Below are positions 57,307 to 64,000 of a stretch of 64,000 bases of DNA, in pieces. The DNA comes from Cellulomonas humilata. Lineage in GTDB: Bacteria; Actinomycetota; Actinomycetes; Actinomycetales; Cellulomonadaceae. Position numbers and translations under genes: made by a program. Below the pieces are notes generated by a model. The model ran no database searches. It saw nothing but the letters and a program-made list of their open reading frames with translations, and had not been told where the DNA came from. Every line of letters starts with the position of its first letter. Within the stretch, counting starts at the first letter, position 1. The stretch is from NCBI RefSeq assembly GCF_013359775.1, contig NZ_JABMCI010000071.1:248001-312000 (forward strand), in the 5' to 3' direction.

Positions 57307-57666
57307 GTGAGCAGCAGCCGTCGGCGACCGGACCTCCCCTCGGAGGAGGTCCACAGCATCACCACCGCCCCCGAGCCGCTCACGGACGACCTGGCTCGCC
57401 GGCAGAAGCGGTACCTGCTCCAGATGGGCGTCCGCATCCTGTGCTTCGCCGGCGCCGTGCTCACCTGGGGCCGGATCCCGATGTGGGCCTCGCTGCTCCT
57501 GATCATCGCTGCCGTCGTGCTGCCCTACTCCGCGGTGCTGTTCGCCAACGCCGGCCGCGAGCGCCGTGACTCGGACGGGTCGTTCATGGCTGCGCGTGAG
57601 ATCGGCCCCGGCTCTGGCGCCCCGCGCGGGCTCGGCCCGTCGCAGGACCCGGACGGTCGCGCATGA
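57307..57666 (+). CDS. DUF3099 family two-helix membrane protein
   Basis: A 119-residue protein: a basic N-terminus, H-S-I-T-T-A-P-E-P-L-T-D-D, R-R-Q-K-R-Y-L-L-Q-M-G-V-R-I, then two membrane helices (about 40-58 and 62-80) and a Gly/Pro-rich tail. The combination fits DUF3099, a conserved actinobacterial family of unknown function. GTG 57307 is 6 bp from TACGAT. The next gene's ATG overlaps its stop, so the three genes DUF3099, Cys-motif protein and SURF1 form one coupled operon. Confidence 0.82.
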   Translation: MSSSRRRPDLPSEEVHSITTAPEPLTDDLARRQKRYLLQMGVRILCFAGAVLTWGRIPMWASLLLIIAAVVLPYSAVLFANAGRERRDSDGSFMAAREIGPGSGAPRGLGPSQDPDGRA

Positions 57667-57905
57667 GCCTCTTCGGCCCCGTCCCCGACGCCGTCGACGA
57701 CCTGATCTGCAGCAGCCGCGGCTGCCGGGCCGACGCGACGTGGGGCCTGCTCTGGAACAACCCGAAGCTGCACACCCCCGAGCGCCGCAAGGTCTGGCTC
57801 GCGTGCGACGACCACCGGGAGCACCTCGGCTCGTTCCTCGACGTGCGCGGCTTCCTCCAGGGCGTCGTCCCCGTGGCGGAGCTCGAGTCCGCTCCTCGGT
57901 CATGA
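57663..57905 (+). CDS. Small Cys/His-motif protein between DUF3099 and SURF1
   Basis: An 80-residue soluble protein with D-L-I-C-S-S-R-G-C-R-A-D-A-T-W near 13-27 and W-L-A-C-D-D-H-R-E-H-L near 45-55. The C-x4-C and C-x2-H pairs could hold one zinc. The R-G-F-L near the end also looks conserved. No functional assignment. Overlaps of 4 bases at both ends (ATGA) tie its translation to both neighbours. Given SURF1 downstream, a role around cytochrome oxidase is a testable guess. Confidence 0.75.
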   Translation: MSLFGPVPDAVDDLICSSRGCRADATWGLLWNNPKLHTPERRKVWLACDDHREHLGSFLDVRGFLQGVVPVAELESAPRS

Positions 57906-58830
57906 GCCCCGCGGCCCGCCGCGCGACGGGGCTGGTCCTGGTCGGCATCGTGCTCGCGGTCGCGTGCTCGTTCCTCGGCCGGTGGCAGTGGAACCGGCAC
58001 GTGTGGCGCGACGGGGCGATCGCCGTGGTGGAGACCAACTGGTCGGCCGAGCCGGTCCCGATGTCCGCGGTGCTCGACTCCCCCGGCACGCCACTAACTG
58101 ACGCGGACGTGTGGCGGCGCGTGACGGTGGTCGGGCACTACGAGCCGAGCGGGACCGTCCTGCTGCGCAACCGCCCCGTCGACGGTGCGGCGGCCTACCA
58201 CGTGCTCGTGCCGTTCGTCGTGGAGGACGCCGGCACCGTGCTGGTCGTCGACCGCGGCTGGGTGGAGCCGGGGGCGGACGGGAGCGTCGATGTGACCCCG
58301 CCCGCGCCGCCCGAGGGGACGATCACGCTCACCGCGCGGCTGCGGCACGACGAGCCCGCGTCCGACCGGACCGCTCCCGCGGGCCAGGTGCAGGCGATCG
58401 CCGTCGACCAGGTGCTCGCGGCCGGGGGCGTCGAGGGCGAGTCGTACGACGCGTACGTCGCCATGACCGCCGAGGACCCGTCGATCTCACCGGTCCCCGG
58501 GCGGCTGCCGGCGCCGAGCACGGACCCGGGCTCGCACCTGTCGTACGCGTTCCAGTGGTGGACGTTCGCGCTGGGTGGCCTCGTCGCGTTCTGCCTGGGC
58601 GCCCGGCGCGAGCTCCAGGACGAGCGGGCAGCGGCGGCCGGCGATCCGCCGGCGCAGGCACCCCTGCCGGTCACCGTGTCGGGCGTCGAGCTGTGGCCCA
58701 CCCGGGACGCGCCGCGGCAGCGTCGCTCCCCGACAGCCCCCGACGTGCCGCACCGCCGCGGAGGTCGCGACGAGGATGCCGAGGACGCGCTGATCGACGC
58801 CCAGCTGGCGCAGCCCGGCCGGGACGACCG

Positions 58831-58834
<4 letters not shown>
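57902..58834 (+). CDS. SURF1 family protein (cytochrome oxidase assembly)
   Basis: A 310-residue SURF1 protein: first membrane helix about 8-25 (G-L-V-L-V-G-I-V-L-A-V), L-G-R-W-Q-W-N-R-H just after it, the periplasmic beta domain with V-L-L-R-N-R-P and V-D-R-G-W-V, and a second helix near 223-240 (Y-A-F-Q-W-W-T-F-A-L-G-G). The charged C-terminal 60-70 residues are an actinobacterial extension. SURF1 helps insert heme a into subunit I of aa3 oxidase. ATG 57902 overlaps the previous stop. Its TAA stop overlaps the TAG of the converging ABC-F gene. Confidence 0.9.
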
Positions 58835-60429
<1,595 letters not shown>

Positions 60430-60455
60430 TTGACGGTTTCCTCCGAGTTCGCCGC

Positions 60456-60486
60456 GCTGGCGTTGGCCGCGGGCACAAACGCCAGC
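60456..60486. promoter_or_regulatory. 9-bp inverted repeat upstream of the ABC-F gene
   Basis: GCTGGCGTT (60456-60464) and AACGCCAGC (60478-60486) are exact reverse complements with a 13-bp centre. A TAGACT -10 for ABC-F (minus, 60493-60488) adjoins the outer arm, so it may be an operator over the start site or a leader hairpin. TAGCGT at 60502-60507 faces bioY. Confidence 0.4.
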
Positions 60487-60590
60487 AAGTCTACGACCGG
60501 CTAGCGTGGCGTCCGGTCGCAAGGGTCCGAGGAAGCACCCCCGAACCAGCGGGATCGCACCGCACTCGCCACGACTATCGAGGGGTAGCC

Positions 60591-61280
60591 ATGACCAGCG
60601 CACCTGAAAATGAGACCGCCGCCGCACTGCCCGCCCCCGTCGCGCGCGCCTCGGTGAGCACCGACGTCGCCCTCGTGGCCACCTTCGCGGCGTTCATCGC
60701 GGTGTGCGCGATCCTGCCCGGCATCCCGACCCCGTCCGGTGTTCCCCTCACCCTCCAGACGTTCGGGGTGATCCTCGCCGGCCTGGTCCTCGGGGGGCGC
60801 CGCGGCGGCCTGGCGGCCCTGCTGTACCTGGCCCTCGGGCTGGCCGGCCTGCCGATCTTCGCCGAGGGCACCGGCGGGCTCGTCGTGCTGAGCAAGCCGT
60901 CGGTCGGCTACCTTCTCTCGTTCCCGCTCGCTGCCGTCGTGGCCGGCGTGTTCGGCGGGCTGGCTCTGCGGCTGGCGGACCGGCTGATGGCGTCCTCGTT
61001 CGCCGACCGTCTGGCTCGTCGGTTCGGCGACGGCGTCCGGCATGCCGCCTCCGCGTGGCGCTACCCGCTGCTGTTCGTCGCGGGGCTGGCCACCAGCTTC
61101 GTCGTCATCCACCCCGCCGGGATCGTCGGTCTCATGGCGCGGCTCGGGGTCACGTTCCGCGAGGCCCTGGCGATCGACGTCGTGTACTGGCCCGGTGACG
61201 TGATCAAGAACCTCGCCGCCGCCGCGGTGGCCGTCGCGATCTTCAAGGCGTTCCCCGACATGCTGCGCTCGCGCCGCTGA
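60591..61280 (+). CDS. bioY: BioY, biotin-binding S component of an ECF transporter
   Basis: Membrane substrate-binding subunit for biotin uptake, 229 residues with about six helices. The typical G-V-P-L-T-L-Q-T-F-G-V segment is near 50 and G-G-R-R-G-G-L-A-A-L-L-Y-L-A-L-G-L-A-G-L-P-I-F near 65, with the late P-A-G-I-V-G. A 30-residue insertion with R-L-A-R-R-F-G lies between helices 4 and 5. ATG 60591 has GAGGGG about 8 bp upstream; a TAGCGT at 60502 would give a leader near 77 nt. bioM and bioN follow, 7 bp and a 4-base overlap away. Confidence 0.92.
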   Translation: MTSAPENETAAALPAPVARASVSTDVALVATFAAFIAVCAILPGIPTPSGVPLTLQTFGVILAGLVLGGRRGGLAALLYLALGLAGLPIFAEGTGGLVVLSKPSVGYLLSFPLAAVVAGVFGGLALRLADRLMASSFADRLARRFGDGVRHAASAWRYPLLFVAGLATSFVVIHPAGIVGLMARLGVTFREALAIDVVYWPGDVIKNLAAAAVAVAIFKAFPDMLRSRR

Positions 61281-61287
61281 CCTGCCG

Positions 61288-62001
61288 ATGATCGCGCTCG
61301 ACGACGTCCTCGTCACGGCCTACAGCCCGGATCCGGACGGCGGTGCCGACCGGGTCGTGCGGCTGCTCGGGCCGGTGACCCTGGAGCTCGCCGAGCGCCG
61401 CATCGCGATCGTCGGGGCGAACGGCTCGGGCAAGTCCACCCTGGCCCGGCTGCTCAACGGGCTGGTCCTGCCGTCGTCCGGCACCGTGCGCGTGGACGAC
61501 CTGGACACGGCAAGGGACGGGGCGGCGGTGCGCCGCAGGGTCGGGTTCATGTTCACCGACCCCGACGCGCAGCTCGTCATGCCGACGCCGGTCGAGGACG
61601 TCGCCCTGTCGCTGCGCCGGCTGCCGCTGACCTCGACGGAACGCGACGTCGCCGCCCGTGCCGCGCTCGCGCGCCTCGGTCTGGCCGACCGCGCCGAGGT
61701 CCCCGTGCACGCCCTGTCCGGGGGTCAGCGCCAGCTGCTCGCCCTGGCCTCCGTCCTAGCGACGGAGCCCGCGGTGCTGGTGTGCGACGAGCCGACGACG
61801 CTGCTCGACCTGCGGTGGCGCGGCGTGGTCGACCGCCTGCTGGACGATCTGGACCAGCAGGTGATCACGGTGACCCACGACCTCGACGCCGCGCTCCGGG
61901 CGCAGCGCGTCCTGGTGATCGACGACGGTGCCGTGGTGTTCGACGGGGACCCGGCCGACGGCGTCGCGTCGTACCGGGCCCTGATGCAGGTGCCGACGTG
62001 A
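61288..62001 (+). CDS. bioM: BioM, ECF-transporter ATPase
   Basis: A 237-residue ABC ATPase of the CbiO/EcfA type energising biotin uptake with BioY and BioN. Walker A is G-A-N-G-S-G-K-S-T near 48, the Q-loop region M-F-T-D-P-D-A-Q-L-V-M-P-T has the ECF-typical D-P-x-x-Q, signature is L-S-G-G-Q-R-Q, and Walker B V-L-V-C-D-E-P. The P-D-A-Q motif separates it from ordinary importer ATPases. bioN starts inside its stop codon (GTGA), so production of the two is coupled. Confidence 0.92.
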   Translation: MIALDDVLVTAYSPDPDGGADRVVRLLGPVTLELAERRIAIVGANGSGKSTLARLLNGLVLPSSGTVRVDDLDTARDGAAVRRRVGFMFTDPDAQLVMPTPVEDVALSLRRLPLTSTERDVAARAALARLGLADRAEVPVHALSGGQRQLLALASVLATEPAVLVCDEPTTLLDLRWRGVVDRLLDDLDQQVITVTHDLDAALRAQRVLVIDDGAVVFDGDPADGVASYRALMQVPT

Positions 62002-62630
62002 GCGGGCCGATCCGCCCTCCGTGGGCCGGACCGCTCGGGCTCTACCACCCCGGCACCAGCGTCATCCACCGCGCGCCGGCGGGGGTCAAGCTCGCGTTCC
62101 TGGCACTCGTCGCGGTCGCCGTCGTCGCCGTCCGCGGGCCGGTCTCGGCGCTGGTCTTCCTGGCCGTCGCCCTGCTCGCTCAGCTGGTGGGACGCGTCCC
62201 GTGGCACCGCACCACCCGGGGACTCGTGCCGGCGCTCCTCACGGCCGTGCTCGTCGGCGCCTACCAGTGGTGGACGCGCGGCTGGGCCACCGCCGTGGAG
62301 GTCGCCCTCGACCTGGTGGCCCTCGTGCTGCTGGCGGCGGTCGTCACGGCCACCACGCGCGCGGACACGCTCCTGGACGTGCTCGCCCGCCTCGCGCGCC
62401 CGCTCCGGCACGTCGGTCTGCGCCCCGAGACGTTCGCGCTCGCCGTCGGCCTCTTCCTGCGGACCATCCCCGTGCTGGCGCGGATGTCGCTGGAGACGCG
62501 CGACGCCGCACGCGCCCGAGGGCTGGAGCGCGAGCCGCGCGCGCTCCTCGTGCCCGCCGCGGTCCGGATGGTCGCCCACGCCCGCGCAACCGGCGACGCG
62601 CTCGCCGCCCGGGGTCTCGACGAGCGCTGA
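61998..62630 (+). CDS. bioN: BioN, ECF-transporter T component
   Basis: A 210-residue membrane scaffold that couples the BioM ATPase to BioY. It starts with the conserved G-L-Y-H-P-G-T-S-V-I-H-R-A-P-A-G-V-K region, has four to five helices, and carries the two Ala-Arg-Gly coupling motifs as A-R-A-R-G-L-E near 174 and A-A-R-G-L-D at the C-terminus. GTG 61998 overlaps the bioM stop. The presence of all three genes indicates a self-sufficient biotin importer rather than a shared group II module. Confidence 0.9.
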   Translation: MSGPIRPPWAGPLGLYHPGTSVIHRAPAGVKLAFLALVAVAVVAVRGPVSALVFLAVALLAQLVGRVPWHRTTRGLVPALLTAVLVGAYQWWTRGWATAVEVALDLVALVLLAAVVTATTRADTLLDVLARLARPLRHVGLRPETFALAVGLFLRTIPVLARMSLETRDAARARGLEREPRALLVPAAVRMVAHARATGDALAARGLDER

Positions 62631-62668
62631 TCACCCGCTCTCGACGGGCGGACGGACCCGCGCCCCGC

Positions 62669-62674
62669 TAGGTT
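62669..62674 (+). promoter_or_regulatory. Leaderless -10 of the zinc metallopeptidase gene
   Basis: TAGGTT with a 6-bp gap to GTG 62681. It separates this gene from the bio operon. Confidence 0.5.
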
Positions 62675-62680
62675 GCCTGC

Positions 62681-63547
62681 GTGACGTTCCAGGAGGGTGG
62701 CAGCTTCGGTGGCGGCCGTGTCCGCAAGGGCGGCGGCGGCAAGGTCGCGGCGGGCGGCGGTGCGATCGGCATCCTCGCGCTCGTCGTCTACCTCTTCACG
62801 GGGGTGGACCTGTCGGGGGTCACCGGCGGCGCCCAGCAGCCCACGCCCGAGACCGGAGAGACCGTCGGGGCCTGCACGGCCGAGCAGGCGAACACCGACC
62901 GGGAGTGCCTGTACAGCGCCACGCTCGACTCGCTCGACACGTTCTGGGGCGCGACCATCCCGGCCGCCGGCGGCCAGTTCAGCATCCCCGAGGCGGTGTC
63001 GTTCAACGCCGCCGTCAGCACCGGCTGCGGCAACGCGTCGAGCTCCACCGGGCCGTTCTACTGCCCGCCGGACGCCACGATCTACGTGGACGTCTCGTTC
63101 TTCGACCAGCTGGCCCAGCTCGGTGCCGAGGACGGTCCCCTGGCCGAGCAGTACGTCATCGCGCACGAGTACGGCCACCACATCCAGCAGATCACCGGCG
63201 TGATGGACCAGGCCGACCGTCAGGGCGCGGGCGCCGAGTCCGACTCCGTCCGCGTCGAGCTGCAGGCGGACTGCTACGCCGGCATGTGGGCCGGGAACGC
63301 GGCGACGACCGTGGACCCGGACACCGGCGTCACCTACCTCGAGCCGATCACGACGGCGCAGCTCCAGAACGCCCTGGGCGCGGCGGAGGCGGTCGGTGAC
63401 GACAACATCCAGGAGCAGTCCGGCGGTGGCGTGAACCCGGACTCGTGGACCCACGGGTCGAGCGAGCAGCGGGAGCGCTGGTTCACCACCGGCTACGAGC
63501 AGGGCACGCTCGCCGCCTGCGACACGTTCGCCACCGACCAGCTCTGA
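62681..63547 (+). CDS. YpfJ/KPN_02809-type neutral zinc metallopeptidase
   Basis: A 288-residue membrane-anchored protein of the Zn_peptidase (PF04228-type) family. It has a Gly-rich N-terminus, one membrane helix (about 27-41), then an external domain. The zinc site is H162-E-Y-G-H166, and a second glutamate ligand lies in V-E-L-Q-A-D-C-Y-A-G near 190. Four cysteines (C65, C76, C116, C128) likely form disulfides. The biological substrate is unknown. GTG 62681 is fixed by TAGGTT six bases upstream. Converges with the last gene of the window, 4 bp between stops. Confidence 0.88.
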   Translation: MTFQEGGSFGGGRVRKGGGGKVAAGGGAIGILALVVYLFTGVDLSGVTGGAQQPTPETGETVGACTAEQANTDRECLYSATLDSLDTFWGATIPAAGGQFSIPEAVSFNAAVSTGCGNASSSTGPFYCPPDATIYVDVSFFDQLAQLGAEDGPLAEQYVIAHEYGHHIQQITGVMDQADRQGAGAESDSVRVELQADCYAGMWAGNAATTVDPDTGVTYLEPITTAQLQNALGAAEAVGDDNIQEQSGGGVNPDSWTHGSSEQRERWFTTGYEQGTLAACDTFATDQL

Positions 63548-63551
63548 GGTC

Positions 63552-63986
63552 TCAGGGGCGTGTGCGCCCCACGCGCAGCGCGACGAGCGCTGCCCCAGCC
63601 ATGCTCAGGGCGACGGCCAGCATCGCGACACCGTTCGAGCCCCCCGATGTGTTCAGCGCTGCGGCGTCGACGAGCACCGGCCGGAGCACCGCCGCGGCGG
63701 AGTGGGCGGCGAACCTGCCTGCCCCCACCACGGCCAGGAACAGCGCGGCCACGCTCAGGAGCACCGCGACGACGCCCGCCCTGCGCTTCACCCCGTGCCG
63801 CCGAGCCGCCGCCCCGACGACGGCAACGATCACGAACCCCGCGCCGAACGACGCCAACGCGGCCTCTCGCAGCACGTTGTTGGCGGCGCCCGGCACGTCG
63901 GCGAGCATCCAGCCGACGCTCCCGATCGACCGCGCGATGGCGAGCACCGCGACCCCCGTCGCAGCCGCCACCGCGCTGACGACCAC
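63552..63986 (-). CDS. Four-helix membrane protein, start possibly beyond the window
   Basis: At least 144 residues with four hydrophobic segments (about 3-20, 42-60, 70-90, 118-135) and short basic loops (A-A-R-R-H-G-V-K-R-R), giving both ends inside. No family recognised. The extracellular loop 2 contains A-A-L-N-T-S-G-G-S-N-G-V. The frame is open upstream of GTG 63986 to the window edge, so the true start may lie outside. Converges with the zinc metallopeptidase. Confidence 0.55.
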   Translation of the reverse strand: MVVSAVAAATGVAVLAIARSIGSVGWMLADVPGAANNVLREAALASFGAGFVIVAVVGAAARRHGVKRRAGVVAVLLSVAALFLAVVGAGRFAAHSAAAVLRPVLVDAAALNTSGGSNGVAMLAVALSMAGAALVALRVGRTRP

Positions 63987-64000
63987 GGCATCGGCGCGCA

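Overview
The window is very GC-rich, densely packed chromosomal DNA from an actinobacterium. The evidence is a Pup-proteasome block (dop, mpa), mycothiol ligase mshC, an ImuA/ImuB/DnaE2 mutasome under an actinobacterial SOS box, an InhA-like enoyl reductase behind a MabA-like FabG, divergent glgA/glgC, and frequent GTG starts. The gene set and an intracellular GH10 xylanase fit Cellulomonadaceae or a close relative; that placement is inference. I see no prophage, IS element, integron or CRISPR array, and no gene-free stretch above 300 bases (the longest is about 200 bp, 35073-35275).

Layout. (1) 1-13 kb: dop, mpa, trmI and a site-2-type M50 protease on the minus strand, then a RecB-type nuclease, a HAD phosphatase, a PAC2 protein, mshC, corA, uppP, an aldo/keto reductase, two small conserved proteins and an M20 peptidase. 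The order resembles the Rv2112c-Rv2141c region of Mycobacterium. (2) 13-27 kb: an M3 peptidase, ald with a divergent Lrp/AsnC regulator, a small-molecule kinase, a membrane-anchored matrixin-like protease, an alpha/beta hydrolase with an apparent ATC start, dinB behind a perfect 17-bp triplication, and a run of plus-strand accessory genes ending in a nucleobase permease. (3) 27-35 kb: tRNA-Leu(GAG), an AI-2E family transporter, and the imuA-imuB-dnaE2 cassette. (4) 35-47.7 kb: a Pr6Pr membrane protein, PEBP, YbaK, Fic and BAAT-type hydrolase genes; then on the minus strand a SpoU methyltransferase, GH10, an MFS transporter, and a TetR plus heterodimeric ABC exporter operon. (5) 47.8-57 kb: SPFH/NfeD, an ABC ATPase, glgA/glgC, serB, a histidine phosphatase, fabG-fabI. 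(6) 57-64 kb: a coupled DUF3099 / Cys-motif / SURF1 operon, an ABC-F ATPase, bioY-bioM-bioN, a neutral zinc metallopeptidase and an edge-truncated membrane protein.

The most general signal is a recurrent promoter layout. About two dozen genes that lack a Shine-Dalgarno sequence have a TANNNT-like -10 hexamer ending 6-8 bp before the start codon, as expected for leaderless transcripts. Genes with a leader instead show GGAGG-type ribosome sites. Local control elements readable from sequence include a perfect SOS box at imuA, a LacI-type operator at the xylanase gene, paired palindromes at the TetR operon, and inverted repeats at the ald/lrp, glgA/glgC, Fic, fabG and ABC-F promoters.
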